NCBI RefSeq assembly: GCF_017676385.1
Contig: NZ_JAFFZN010000012.1
Location: forward strand, 124,001-188,000
Reading direction: 5' to 3'
DNA from: Streptomyces spirodelae
GTDB lineage: Bacteria > Actinomycetota > Actinomycetes > Streptomycetales > Streptomycetaceae
DNA length: 64,000 bases
The position numbers and the translations under genes are program-made. This document shows positions 7,351 to 15,800 of the stretch, piece after piece. Below the pieces are notes generated by a model. The model did no database searches. It saw nothing but the letters and a program-made list of their open reading frames with translations, and was not told the DNA's origin. Each line of letters opens with the position of its first letter. The stretch's first letter is position 1.

Positions 7351-8781
7351 GTGATGGTGGTTGTGTTCGTACTGGTCGGACTGGTGGTGCTGGGCCTGCT
7401 GGCCGGCAACCATCTGTATCTGTGGCGGCGCTTGGTACGTGACGTGTCCGCGCCCGGGAGCTGGTGGCGCCGGCTGGGCACGGTGCTGGCGGTGGTGCTG
7501 CCCGTCACCCTGTTCGGCGCGCTGATTTCCGGCCGCGCGAACGCCCCCTTCACGGTGGAGCGCGTACTGGCCTGGCCCGGCTTCCTGTGGCTGGCCTGCC
7601 TGCTCTATCTGACGCTGGCGCTGCTCGCCGGGGAACTGGTGCGGTTCGTGGTGCGCCGCACGCCGTGGGGGAGGGAGCGGCAGGCCCGGTCCCGGTCGGC
7701 GGAGCCGCCTGCCGCGGCGGAGGTACCGGAGGCGAGGGAGGCCCCCGCGGCGGCCGAGGCGCCCGCGGCGGCGGAGGTTCCCGCGGCGGCGGCAGCGGAG
7801 TCGGGCGGCGGCACCGGCACGGGCGGCGTCACGACCGAGCCCGGCGCTGCCACGCGTACCGCCCCGCGGACCGACCCGCCTACCGCCTCGCGGGCCGACG
7901 CGCCTACCGACCGGCGTACCGGCCAGGCCACCGTCCCCCTCTCAGCGCCCGTCCCCACCCGCCGAGTCTTCCTCGCGCGCACCCTCGCCGTGACCGCCGC
8001 CACAGCCGGTCTCGGCACCACGGCGGCCGGGGCCTACAGCGTGCTGAACGGGCCGACCCTCAAACACGTCACCGTTCCGCTGACCAAGCTGGGCCGCCGC
8101 ACGCACGGCTACCGCATCGCCGTCGTCAGCGACATCCACCTCGGGCCGGTCCTGGGACGCGCCCACACCCGGCGGATCGTCGACACCATCAACAGCACGC
8201 AGCCGGACCTGGTGACGATAGTCGGCGACCTGGTCGACGGCAGCGTCGCCCACCTGGGCCCGGCCGCCGAACCGCTGCGCGAGCTGCGATCCCGCCACGG
8301 CTCGTTCTTCGTGACGGGCAACCACGAATACTTCGGGGACGCCCGCGAGTGGATCGACCACCTGCGCGAGCTGAACGTCCACCCGCTGGAGAACGCCCGG
8401 CGCGAGCTGCCGGGCTTCGACCTCGCCGGGGTCAACGATCTCGCGGGCGAGGACCAGGGCGAGGGCCCCGATTTCGCCAAGGCGCTCCGCGAGCGGGACA
8501 CCGCACGCGCCTGCGTGCTGCTGGCGCACCAGCCGGTACAGATCCACGAGGCCGTCGACCACGATGTCGACCTGCAGCTGTCCGGCCATACGCACGGCGG
8601 CCAGCTGTGGCCCGGCAACTATCTCGCTGCCCTCGCCAACCCGACCGTCGCCGGGCTGGAGCGCTACGGCGACACCCAGCTGTATGTCACCCGGGGCGCC
8701 GGCGCGTGGGGCCCGCCCGTCCGGGTGGGCGCCGAGTCGGACATCACCGTCGTGACGCTGGCGGCCAAGCGGGAGGCTTAG
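7351..8781 (+). CDS. Calcineurin-like metallophosphoesterase, membrane/Tat-exported
   Basis: 476-residue protein. The N-terminus has about three membrane helices (residues 2-100). An Ala/Pro/Thr-rich linker (about 110-200) follows, then a Tat-like or TM segment RRVFLARTLAVTAATAG, and the catalytic domain outside. All metal-site motifs of the calcineurin-like fold are present: VVSDIHLGP, VGDLVDG, GNHEYF, LAHQP and SGHTHGGQ. It resembles YkuE/YaeI-type phosphodiesterases, so a lipid or nucleotide phosphodiester is a plausible substrate; this is inferred. GGGGGAGGG at 7335-7343 supports the GTG at 7351 (or the ATG at 7354). The linker holds repeated Ala-Glu-Ala-Pro units, likely length-variable. 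Confidence 0.88.
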   Translation: MMVVVFVLVGLVVLGLLAGNHLYLWRRLVRDVSAPGSWWRRLGTVLAVVLPVTLFGALISGRANAPFTVERVLAWPGFLWLACLLYLTLALLAGELVRFVVRRTPWGRERQARSRSAEPPAAAEVPEAREAPAAAEAPAAAEVPAAAAAESGGGTGTGGVTTEPGAATRTAPRTDPPTASRADAPTDRRTGQATVPLSAPVPTRRVFLARTLAVTAATAGLGTTAAGAYSVLNGPTLKHVTVPLTKLGRRTHGYRIAVVSDIHLGPVLGRAHTRRIVDTINSTQPDLVTIVGDLVDGSVAHLGPAAEPLRELRSRHGSFFVTGNHEYFGDAREWIDHLRELNVHPLENARRELPGFDLAGVNDLAGEDQGEGPDFAKALRERDTARACVLLAHQPVQIHEAVDHDVDLQLSGHTHGGQLWPGNYLAALANPTVAGLERYGDTQLYVTRGAGAWGPPVRVGAESDITVVTLAAKREA

Positions 8782-8836
8782 CAGCCGCCTTCCTGGGAGG
8801 GGTGCCCCTTACGGGGCCCCGACCCCGACCAGCAGT

Positions 8837-10099
8837 TCAGCTCTCCAGCAGCCGCAGCACCCTCCGCCAGGAGTCGGCCCGTGCCACCTGGTCGGCGCGT
8901 GATGTGCTGACCACGGCGCCGTTGCGCCCGCCCTCCTGGCCGGGCTGGCCGAGTGGGAACCAGTTCACGTGGTGGCCGGCGTCCGGGTAGACCAGCTTCT
9001 TCGCGCCCTGCCGGGCCATGGCGGCGGCCGAGGCGGCCGAGCCCCACATCTTGTCGTTGCCGCCCGCGACGGCGAGCACCGTGCCGCGTACGCGGTCCAG
9101 CGGGATGGGCCCGGTCGGGATCGGCTCGCCGTGGTCGGTCCAGGCGGTGGTGCCGCTCAGATAGGGGCCGTTGACCTTGGAGGAGGGTGCGTAGGCGATC
9201 ACGTCGTGGAAGACGGACGGGCGGCGCTGTCCGAGGAGCTGCGCAGCCTCGCTGCCGCGCGAGTTGCCCATCACGGCCAGCCGTCCGGGATCGGCGCCCT
9301 CCTGCTCGCGGAGCAGGTTCCCGGCGCGGGTGAAGTAGTCCAGGTCGATGTCGTCGATCCCGTTCGGGCGCCCGGAGCCCTTTCCGCAGCGGAAGTAGCA
9401 CACCGACATGGCCGGGTGTCCGTGCGAGGCGAGCAGCGCGGCCGTGTACGTTCCGGCATTGCCGCCCTCCGAGCCGCCGAACACCAGCACGGGCGCCTTC
9501 CGGTCGCCGCCCTTCGGGGGCAGGTACAGATCGCCTGCGATCCTGTCCTTGGCGACGGTGAGTTCCCGGTGCTCCGTGCCCTTCTTCAGCCACTGCCGTA
9601 CCAGGTCGTGGCGGGCGACGCGCTCGCCCTTGTCCTTGCCGGACAGGGCGGTGGCGCTGAGCCCGAGTTTGTAGGAGCGCTGTTGTCCGGGCGGGCCCGG
9701 GTGGTAGGAGAACGCCTTGCCGCTGCCGATCAACTGCTGTGCGCGTCCGCCCGTCGGCAGCATGCTCCCCAGCAGCCGCGCGCTTCCCTTCTCACCCAGG
9801 TCGACAGTGCCCTCGCTGTCCGCCGTACGGGAGGCAGAGGCCGCCCATCGGGTGCCGTGCCGGTCCTCGGCCCGGACGCCGATCTCGACCCGGGTGCGGG
9901 GGGCGAGTCCTTCGAGCCGTATCCGCACCGGTGCGTCCGCGAGAGCGACCGTCCCACCGGTCTCGAAGCGCACCGCGTGCTGCCCCGAGGGTTTCGCCGG
10001 GCCGCCCTTGTCCGCGCCGTCGCCGCCCGAGCAGCCCGCCGCGGTGAGCGCGAGAGCGAGGGCCGCCGTTGCCGTCGGTACGATCCGCATCCGTCCCAT
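8837..10099 (-). CDS. Lipoprotein alpha/beta hydrolase of the acyl-CoA thioester hydrolase/BAAT type
   Basis: Exported hydrolase of about 420 residues with a lipobox (ALALTAAGC) ending about 20 residues into the protein. The N-terminal beta domain (ALADAPVRIRLEGLAPRTRV) matches the acyl-CoA thioesterase/BAAT N-terminal domain. The C-terminal half is an alpha/beta hydrolase with nucleophile elbow GNSRGS, aspartate in AGGNDKMWGS and histidine in DAGHHVNWF. Related proteins are acyl-CoA thioesterases or amino-acid N-acyltransferases. The Ser in place of Cys at the elbow and the extracellular location leave the true substrate open. Starts at GTG 10117, ATG 10099 or ATG 10090 are all possible. Divergent from another alpha/beta hydrolase across a region with two palindromes. 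Confidence 0.82.
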   Translation of the reverse strand: MGRMRIVPTATAALALALTAAGCSGGDGADKGGPAKPSGQHAVRFETGGTVALADAPVRIRLEGLAPRTRVEIGVRAEDRHGTRWAASASRTADSEGTVDLGEKGSARLLGSMLPTGGRAQQLIGSGKAFSYHPGPPGQQRSYKLGLSATALSGKDKGERVARHDLVRQWLKKGTEHRELTVAKDRIAGDLYLPPKGGDRKAPVLVFGGSEGGNAGTYTAALLASHGHPAMSVCYFRCGKGSGRPNGIDDIDLDYFTRAGNLLREQEGADPGRLAVMGNSRGSEAAQLLGQRRPSVFHDVIAYAPSSKVNGPYLSGTTAWTDHGEPIPTGPIPLDRVRGTVLAVAGGNDKMWGSAASAAAMARQGAKKLVYPDAGHHVNWFPLGQPGQEGGRNGAVVSTSRADQVARADSWRRVLRLLES

Positions 10100-10151
10100 C
10101 GGCCGCACGATACGCACCTCGGTGGCGGCGCCGTCCAGCAGCCCGGGGCTG

Positions 10152-10204
10152 TCCGCGGTCCGCGGAGCCGTAGCATCACAGGAAGAATGTCAGGCGGCCT
10201 GACA
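10152..10204. promoter_or_regulatory. Two perfect palindromes between divergent hydrolase genes
   Basis: TCCGCGGTCCGCGGA at 10152-10166 and TGTCAGGCGGCCTGACA at 10188-10204 are each perfectly symmetric about one central base. TAGCAT at 10171-10176 fits a -10 box for the rightward gene and would place the second palindrome just downstream of the transcription start. They look like operator sites; the regulator is not in the adjacent genes. Confidence 0.5.
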
Positions 10205-10389
10205 GCACAGCGTCGGAGTCGCCGCAGGGCCGGCGGCGCCTTCGAGTGTTTCTTCGAAACCCTGGGTGAACCCACCGACCGGCACGGGCTGCCGCCCCGG
10301 CCCGTCGTACCGGCCCCGCACAAGTCGCCACCGTGCCCGCGCAGTACGACGTACGCTTCCTGCCCGACCACCACCGATGGAGGCCCCCC

Positions 10390-11271
10390 GTGACCGCTCC
10401 CAGTCCGGACCTGCTGCGACAGCTGCCCGCGCCGCATCCGGACGTCGCCCCCCTGCCGCCCGCCGTACGCCTCGGCGGCGTACGGCTGCTGCGTGGCGTG
10501 CCCTACGCGGTCCCCGACGGAAGCCGCCCCCTCGAACTGGACCTGTGGCTCCCCGAGGGACCGGCCGCTGCCCCCGCTCCTGTGGTGCTGTACGTCCACG
10601 GGGGCGCGTGGCGGCGCGGGCGTCGCGACGACATGGGCATGCGCACCCGCGACTGGGACCCCGCCCCCTTCGCTCGGATCGCTGCCGCGGGCTTCGCCGT
10701 CGCCTGCGTCGACTACCGCCTCAGCGGAGAGGCCCGCTTTCCCGCTCCGCTGGACGATCTGCGTGGGGCGCTGCGCTGGCTTGGGCAGCGGGCGGGGGAG
10801 CTCGGTGTCGACCCTGGGAGGGCGGTCGCCTGGGGGGAGTCCGCCGGCGGGCACCTCGCGGCGTTGCTTGCGCTGACGCCGGGGCCTGCGGCGCCTTTGG
10901 CGGGGGGCGTGGTCTGGTACGGCCCTGCTGATCTGACCACCGCGCGGGGAGGGTTCCGCCCGGATGACGCGGCCACCCCTGAGGCCGCGCTTCTGGGGGC
11001 CGCCCCCGCTGAGGCGCCCGCCTTGGCGCGGGCCGCCAGCCCCTTGCACCAGGTGCGGGAGGGGTCGCCGCCGTTCTTCCTCGCCCATGGGGAGCGGGAC
11101 ACGATGGTGGACCGCTCCCACACCGAGGATTTGGCAGCCGCGTTGAGGGAGCTCGGCGTGCGGGTCGAGCTTCGGCTCGTGCCCGGCGCCGACCATGGCT
11201 GGTACGGCGCCCCGGACGCGGAGGTCTCCGACCTCTTCGCGGCGTCCCTGGACTTCATCCAGGCCCTGTGA
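10390..11271 (+). CDS. Alpha/beta hydrolase (hormone-sensitive-lipase-like esterase)
   Basis: 293-residue cytoplasmic esterase/lipase-like protein. The oxyanion-hole motif is LYVHGGAW (about residue 62) and the nucleophile motif is WGESAGGHLAALLAL (about residue 145). The acid lies in FFLAHGERDTMV and the histidine in PGADHGWYG. This is the bacterial HSL/carboxylesterase type, with a usual length near 300. I chose the GTG at 10390 because GGAGG lies 6-7 bp upstream; an in-frame GTG at 10333 has no ribosome site. The final third uses more G-ending codons than the first but shows no break. Substrate unknown. Confidence 0.85.
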   Translation: MTAPSPDLLRQLPAPHPDVAPLPPAVRLGGVRLLRGVPYAVPDGSRPLELDLWLPEGPAAAPAPVVLYVHGGAWRRGRRDDMGMRTRDWDPAPFARIAAAGFAVACVDYRLSGEARFPAPLDDLRGALRWLGQRAGELGVDPGRAVAWGESAGGHLAALLALTPGPAAPLAGGVVWYGPADLTTARGGFRPDDAATPEAALLGAAPAEAPALARAASPLHQVREGSPPFFLAHGERDTMVDRSHTEDLAAALRELGVRVELRLVPGADHGWYGAPDAEVSDLFAASLDFIQAL

Positions 11272-11334
11272 GACCCGGGGCACCCGCTTGTGGACGGACG
11301 CCCCGTTTGTGTCCCGGCTGGTGCCGAGGGCCGT

Positions 11335-11381
11335 GTCGGGGGCTTCTCCCCCGGACGGAGTCCGGGGGAGAAGCCCCCGAC
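11335..11381. terminator. Strong bidirectional terminator hairpin
   Basis: A perfect 21-bp stem: 11335-11355 pairs with 11361-11381 around the 5-nt loop CGGAG. It lies between the convergent esterase and sdhB genes and should terminate both. The loop-proximal CCCGGACGGAGTC also occurs near 59220, so the hairpin may be a dispersed Streptomyces intergenic element. Confidence 0.85.
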
Positions 11382-11415
11382 AACGGAGGCGGTCAGAGGG
11401 CTCGGCCCTCAGCCA

Positions 11416-12198
11416 TTAGAAGCGGCGAGTGATGAGCGCTCGCTTGACCTCTTGAATGGCCTTGGTCACCTCGATACCCCGCGGACACGCATCCGTACAG
11501 TTGAACGTGGTGCGGCAACGCCACACCCCGTCCCGGTCGTTGAGAATCTCCAGCCGCTGCTCCCCGGCCTCGTCCCGCGAGTCGAAGATGAACCGGTGCG
11601 CGTTCACAATGGCCGCAGGCCCGAAGTACTGGCCGTCGTTCCAGAAGACGGGGCAGGACGACGTGCACGCCGCGCACAGAATGCACTTGGTGGTGTCGTC
11701 GAACCGTTCCCGGTCCTCGGCGGACTGGTACCGCTCACGGGTCGGCTCGTTCCCCTTGGTCACCAGGAACGGCATGACGTCCCGGTACGCCTGGAAGAAG
11801 GGCTCCATGTCGACCACGAGATCCTTCAGCACCGTGAGCCCCTTGATGGGCTCCACGGTGATCGGCTTCTCGGGCGAGATGTCCTTCAGGAGCGTCTTGC
11901 AGGCGAGCCGGTTGCGCCCGTTGATCCGCATGGCGTCCGAGCCGCAGATGCCGTGCGCGCAGGAGCGGCGGAAGGTGAGGGTTCCGTCCACCTCCCACTT
12001 GATCTTGTGCAGCGCGTCCAGGACGCGCTCCTTGGGATCGATCTCCAGCGTGAAGTCCTGCCACTGCGGCTCAGCGGCGACCTCGGGGTTGAACCGGCGG
12101 ATCCGCAGCGTCACGGTGATCAGGTGCGCGGCAGCGGCGTTCTCCCCCGAGCCGGCGGGCCCGGCGGAGTCGTTCTTCTCAAGGGTCGCGGTGCTCAT
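11416..12198 (-). CDS. sdhB: Succinate dehydrogenase iron-sulfur subunit
   Basis: 260-residue SdhB carrying electrons from the SdhA flavin to the membrane quinone site. The [2Fe-2S] ligands are in SCAHGICGSDAMRIN plus LACKT, where Asp takes the place of one Cys as in E. coli SdhB. The [4Fe-4S] motif is CILCAACTSSCPV and the [3Fe-4S] motif is CRTTFNCTDACPRGI. The first 20 residues are a non-conserved extension. Its ATG overlaps the sdhA stop (TGATG), so the two are translationally coupled. It is the last gene of the sdhCDAB operon and ends at a strong hairpin. Confidence 0.96.
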   Translation of the reverse strand: MSTATLEKNDSAGPAGSGENAAAAHLITVTLRIRRFNPEVAAEPQWQDFTLEIDPKERVLDALHKIKWEVDGTLTFRRSCAHGICGSDAMRINGRNRLACKTLLKDISPEKPITVEPIKGLTVLKDLVVDMEPFFQAYRDVMPFLVTKGNEPTRERYQSAEDRERFDDTTKCILCAACTSSCPVFWNDGQYFGPAAIVNAHRFIFDSRDEAGEQRLEILNDRDGVWRCRTTFNCTDACPRGIEVTKAIQEVKRALITRRF

Positions 12199-13970
12199 CA
12201 GTACTTACGCTCCATCGGCTGGTAGCGGGTCTGTACGACCGGCTTGTAGTCCAGCCGGATCGACTCGGTGCCGTCGTCGCCGACCTCGCGGTACGCCATG
12301 GTGTGCCGCATGAAGTTGACGTCGTCGCGGTTGGGGAAGTCCTCGCGGTAGTGGCCGCCGCGGGACTCCTTGCGGGCGAGCGCGGAGACCGCCGTGACCT
12401 CGGCCAGGTCGAGCAGGTTGCCCAGCTCGAGGGCCTCCAGGAGGTCGGTGTTGAAGCGCTTGCCCTTGTCCTGGACGCTGATGTCGCGGAAGCGCTTGCG
12501 CAGGGCGCCGATCTCCTCGACGGCCTCCTTGAGCGTCTGCTCCGTGCGGAAGACCATCACGTTCTTGTCCATGCACTCCTGGAGCGCCTTGCGGATCTCG
12601 AACACCCGCTCGTTGCCCGTGGCGTCGCGCAGGTTCTCGATCTCGTCGAGCACGAACTTCGCGGGCTCCTCGGGGAGTTCCACGTACTCGGCGGTGTCCG
12701 CGTACTCGGCGGCGGCGATGCCGGCCCGGCGGCCGAAGACGTTGATGTCCAGCAGCGAGTTGGTGCCCAGCCGGTTGGCGCCGTGCACGGAGACGCAGGC
12801 CACCTCGCCGGCCGCGTACAGGCCCGGGACCGGGGTCTCGTTGTCGGCCAGCACCTGGCCCCGCACGTTGGTGGGGATGCCGCCCATCGCGTAGTGCGCG
12901 GTCGGCTGGATCGGCACCGGGTCGGTGTAGGGCTCGATGCCGAGGTAGGTGCGGGCGAACTCGGTGATGTCGGGCAGCTTGGCGTCCAGCTGCTCCGGCG
13001 GCAGGTGGGTGAGGTCCAGGTAGACGTGGTCGCCCTCGGGGCCGCAGCCGCGGCCCTCGCGGATCTCGGTGTAGATCGCGCGGGAGACGACGTCGCGGGA
13101 GGCGAGGTCCTTCATGACGGGCGCGTACTTCTCCATGAAGCGCTCGCCGTCCTTGTTGCGCAGGATGCCGCCCTCACCGCGGGCGCCCTCCGTGAGCAGG
13201 ATGCCCATCTTCCAGATGCCGGTGGGGTGGAACTGGAAGAACTCCATGTCCTCCAGCGGCAGCCCGCGCCGGAAGGCGGCGGCCTGGCCGTCACCGGTGA
13301 GGGTGTGCGCGTTGGAGGTGACCTTGAAGAACTTGCCGTTGCCGCCCGAGGCGAAGACGACGGCCTTGGCCTGGAAGACGTGCACATCCCCGGTGGCCAG
13401 CTCGTAGGCGACGACGCCGGCGGTCTTCTTGATGCCGTCGACCTCGTTGAGCAGCAGGTCCAGGACGTAGAACTCGTTGAAGAACTCCACGCCCTCCTTG
13501 ACGCAGTTCTGGTACAGCGTCTGGAGGATCATGTGCCCGGTACGGTCGGCCGCGTAGCAGGAGCGGCGCACCGGGGCCTCACCGTGGTTGCGCGAGTGCC
13601 CGCCGAACCGGCGCTGGTCGATGGTGCCGTTCGGGGTGCGGTTGAAGGGCAGGCCCATCTTCTCCAGGTCGAGTACGGAGTCGATGGCCTCCTTCGCCAG
13701 GATCTCGGCGGCGTCCTGGTCGACCAGGTAGTCGCCGCCCTTGATCGTGTCGAAGGTGTGCCACTCCCAGTTGTCCTCCTCGACGTTGGCGAGGGCAGCG
13801 GCCATGCCGCCCTGGGCAGCGCCGGTGTGGGAGCGGGTGGGATAGAGCTTCGTCAGCACCGCGGTGCGGCTGCGCTTGGTGGCCTCGATGGCCGCGCGCA
13901 TGCCGGCGCCGCCCGCGCCGACGATGACGGTGTCGTACTTGTGGATCTTGACGTTGTTCACGTTGCTCAT
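12198..13970 (-). CDS. sdhA: Succinate dehydrogenase flavoprotein subunit
   Basis: 590-residue flavoprotein that oxidises succinate to fumarate in the TCA cycle and respiratory complex II. It has the N-terminal dinucleotide motif VIVGAGGAGMRAA, the covalent-FAD histidine region RSHTGAAQGGMAA, and substrate-site residues in FQFHPTGIW, TEGARGEGG and VHGANRLGTNSLLD. The C-terminal domain has the RGGHYREDFPNRDD stretch common to the family. Length is normal for actinobacterial SdhA. sdhD lies 31 bp upstream and the stop overlaps the sdhB start. Confidence 0.97.
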   Translation of the reverse strand: MSNVNNVKIHKYDTVIVGAGGAGMRAAIEATKRSRTAVLTKLYPTRSHTGAAQGGMAAALANVEEDNWEWHTFDTIKGGDYLVDQDAAEILAKEAIDSVLDLEKMGLPFNRTPNGTIDQRRFGGHSRNHGEAPVRRSCYAADRTGHMILQTLYQNCVKEGVEFFNEFYVLDLLLNEVDGIKKTAGVVAYELATGDVHVFQAKAVVFASGGNGKFFKVTSNAHTLTGDGQAAAFRRGLPLEDMEFFQFHPTGIWKMGILLTEGARGEGGILRNKDGERFMEKYAPVMKDLASRDVVSRAIYTEIREGRGCGPEGDHVYLDLTHLPPEQLDAKLPDITEFARTYLGIEPYTDPVPIQPTAHYAMGGIPTNVRGQVLADNETPVPGLYAAGEVACVSVHGANRLGTNSLLDINVFGRRAGIAAAEYADTAEYVELPEEPAKFVLDEIENLRDATGNERVFEIRKALQECMDKNVMVFRTEQTLKEAVEEIGALRKRFRDISVQDKGKRFNTDLLEALELGNLLDLAEVTAVSALARKESRGGHYREDFPNRDDVNFMRHTMAYREVGDDGTESIRLDYKPVVQTRYQPMERKY

Positions 13971-14001
13971 CGGGAAAACCTCAGCCTTCAGCCCCGGTAC
14001 G

Positions 14002-14499
14002 TCAGCGGATGTTCGGGTCGAAGGTGAAGATCACCAGCGTGCCCAGCAGGACGGTGAAGACGGTGGCGGTGTACAGCAGCATCTTCAGCCAGAAGCGGGT
14101 GTTGTCGCGCTCGGCGTAGTCGTTGATCACCGTGCGCAGCCCGTTGGCGCCGTGCAGCATCGCCAGCCACAGCATCAGCAGGTCCCACACCTGCCAGAAG
14201 GGCGAGGCCCAGCGGCCCGCGACGAACGCGAAGCCGATCTTGCTCACGCCGCCGTCCAGGACGAGCTGGATCAGCAGGTGGCCCAGGACGAGGACCACCA
14301 GCACGATGCCCGACAGCCGCATGAACAGCCACGCCTGCATCTCGAAGTTGCCGCGCGACGCCTTCGGCGTCTTCGCGGTCCGCTTGCGCGGCGGCTCGAT
14401 CACGGGCGCGGGGTGGTCCACGTCGAACAGCGCGACGTCGTCAGTGGGCTCTTCGGCGCCGTCGTTCTTGGCGGCCTCGGTCGTCTCGGTCGTCGACAT
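14002..14499 (-). CDS. sdhD: Succinate dehydrogenase hydrophobic membrane anchor subunit
   Basis: 165-residue anchor subunit with a 50-residue hydrophilic N-terminus and three membrane helices: MRLSGIVLVVLVLGHLLIQL, WDLLMLWLAMLHGANGLRTV and MLLYTATVFTVLLGTLVIF. The histidines in LGHLL and MLHGANG are candidate haem b ligands; RLSG and LHGANGLR are conserved in the family. A GTG directly precedes the chosen ATG at 14499. GGGAG inside the sdhC stop region is the ribosome site, 2-6 bp after the sdhC end. Confidence 0.92.
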   Translation of the reverse strand: MSTTETTEAAKNDGAEEPTDDVALFDVDHPAPVIEPPRKRTAKTPKASRGNFEMQAWLFMRLSGIVLVVLVLGHLLIQLVLDGGVSKIGFAFVAGRWASPFWQVWDLLMLWLAMLHGANGLRTVINDYAERDNTRFWLKMLLYTATVFTVLLGTLVIFTFDPNIR

Positions 14500-14505
14500 C
14501 ACGCA

Positions 14506-14976
14506 TCAGCTCCCGAACAGCTCTCGCAGCGTGTGCTGCAGGACCGGGTAGAAGGCACCGGCCATGAGGACGATCCACACGCCCATCACGGTCCACAGCA
14601 TTTGCTTCTGGTACCTCGCGCCCTTCGACCAGAAGTCCACGGCGATGACCCGCAGGCCGTTGAGCGCGTGGAAGAGGATGGCGGCCACCAGGCCGTACTC
14701 CATCAGGTTGACGAGCGGAGTCTTGTAGATCGCGACAGTGTCGTCGTACGCCTCGGGCGAGACGCGCACGAGCGCGGTGTCGAGGACGTGCACGAACAGG
14801 AAGAAGAAGATGAGGACGCCGGTGACTCGGTGAGCCACCCAGGACCACATTCCTTCCCGGCCGCGGTACAGCGTTCCAGCCGGCACGGATAAACCCTCCG
14901 GGAGCGGATATTGGGGCCTGCCGGCTTCGGTAGGTCGGGCGGGCCCGGCCGGGTACGGTCCACCGGCCTCGGTCAT
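14506..14976 (-). CDS. sdhC: Succinate dehydrogenase cytochrome b556 subunit
   Basis: 156-residue membrane subunit with three helices: HRVTGVLIFFFLFVHVLDTA, LVAAILFHALNGLRVIAVD and MLWTVMGVWIVLMAGAFYP. The quinone/haem motifs SWVAHRVTG and LFHALNGLR are typical of SdhC. The first 40 residues are Pro/Gly-rich, and a GTG start at about residue 31 cannot be excluded. First gene of sdhC-sdhD-sdhA-sdhB. A Crp-type site lies about 80 bp upstream of the start. Confidence 0.92.
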   Translation of the reverse strand: MTEAGGPYPAGPARPTEAGRPQYPLPEGLSVPAGTLYRGREGMWSWVAHRVTGVLIFFFLFVHVLDTALVRVSPEAYDDTVAIYKTPLVNLMEYGLVAAILFHALNGLRVIAVDFWSKGARYQKQMLWTVMGVWIVLMAGAFYPVLQHTLRELFGS

Positions 14977-15054
14977 CGTAGCGACGGGGTGTCGGCACGT
15001 TCGCCCAGGGGTATGCAGGTGTGATCAATCAGGCACGGACGGCCTATGTGTGAT

Positions 15055-15068
15055 GTGAGGGGTGACAC
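15055..15068. promoter_or_regulatory. Crp-type site upstream of the sdh operon
   Basis: GTGAGGGGTGACAC matches GTG-N6-GNCAC, the motif I recall reported for the Streptomyces Crp protein. It is centred about 85 bp upstream of the sdhC start and sits in a larger GTGTGA...GACACAC dyad. The assignment rests on motif match and position only. Confidence 0.45.
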
Positions 15069-15112
15069 ACGGCCTGCTCGGGCCGCGTGCCGCCATTTGC
15101 CCCTTTCATCGT

Positions 15113-15637
15113 TTACTCGGGTGAATCGGACCCGACCAGCCGTCCCAGCCGGCCCTGTGCGAGGCGCCGCAGTTCCTCGGCGGTCACGCACAATTCGTCC
15201 TCCGCATCGTTCTCCAACCGCAACCGGATGCCGGCCAGCGCCTGGTCCAGTCGCTCCTCCACCGCGAAGCCGTCCAGGCAGCACAGGAACGCGTGCCCGA
15301 ACTTCCGCTCGTAGGCACCGTGAGCGGCCCGCAGGGCGGTGTGCGCAGCCAGGATGCCCAGCTGCGGCTCGCCCTCCAGGGGGTGCGCTGCCGACTCGTC
15401 GACCAGCGCCTCGCGCAGGTCGGCCGAGGTCAGGTCGTAGCTGGCCTCGTCGGCAGCCGCCAGCAGCGCCGCCACGTCCGGATAGGGGCGGTGCGCCACG
15501 ATCCGGCGCGCCCAGCGGCGGCTGCCGCAGCAGCGCAGCAGCAGGGGCTCGACCGTCGCTTCGGCAGCGGTGTTGAGCCGCTCCAGAGACATCCGCCGTG
15601 TTCGCGGCTGCGATGGTGAAGGAGTGGGAAAGCTCAT
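15113..15637 (-). CDS. 2-oxo-4-hydroxy-4-carboxy-5-ureidoimidazoline (OHCU) decarboxylase-like protein
   Basis: 174-residue protein. OHCU decarboxylase acts after urate oxidase and hydroxyisourate hydrolase to give S-allantoin in purine degradation. The match is to the actinomycete form: LERLN near the start, LLLRCCGSRRWARRIVAHRPYPDVAALLAAAD, the histidine segment AHPLEGEPQLGILAAHTALRAAHGAYERKFGHAFL, then an Arg/Glu-rich helix. The classic HPRIG motif is not exact, so the enzymatic role is likely but not certain. I chose the ATG at 15637 (MSFPTP); MSLERLN 15 codons on is also possible. It lies upstream of sdhC on the same strand, separated by 136 bp. No other urate genes are nearby. Confidence 0.75.
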   Translation of the reverse strand: MSFPTPSPSQPRTRRMSLERLNTAAEATVEPLLLRCCGSRRWARRIVAHRPYPDVAALLAAADEASYDLTSADLREALVDESAAHPLEGEPQLGILAAHTALRAAHGAYERKFGHAFLCCLDGFAVEERLDQALAGIRLRLENDAEDELCVTAEELRRLAQGRLGRLVGSDSPE

Positions 15638-15788
15638 GCGCTCCGTATGGTCCGAAGAATCCCGAGGTCGGCCCGGCTTCGTCACCGTAGTGGTGAGCGG
15701 GCAAGATCGGCCGTTGGCACCGTGTTTTTCACCCGGAAGGGAACGCGTGGGAGCGCATAGCTGACGGGGAAGGGTTGAGAAGGGGAAA

Positions 15789-15794
15789 TACCGT
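15789..15794 (+). promoter_or_regulatory. Likely -10 box of a leaderless transcript (GH20 gene)
   Basis: TACCGT fits the TAnnnT -10 consensus and ends 6 nt before the ATG at 15801. No Shine-Dalgarno sequence lies at a usable distance. Confidence 0.4.
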
Positions 15795-15800
15795 AGTCGT

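Noticed and set aside
11416..12198. Loss of one [2Fe-2S] cysteine in SdhB
   Set aside because: The Asp in CGSD is the normal ligand in E. coli-type SdhB, so nothing is missing.
12303..14027. 574-codon frame opposite sdhA
   Set aside because: Antisense to sdhA, Val/Leu/Asp/Gly-rich with no domain; an artefact of codon bias.
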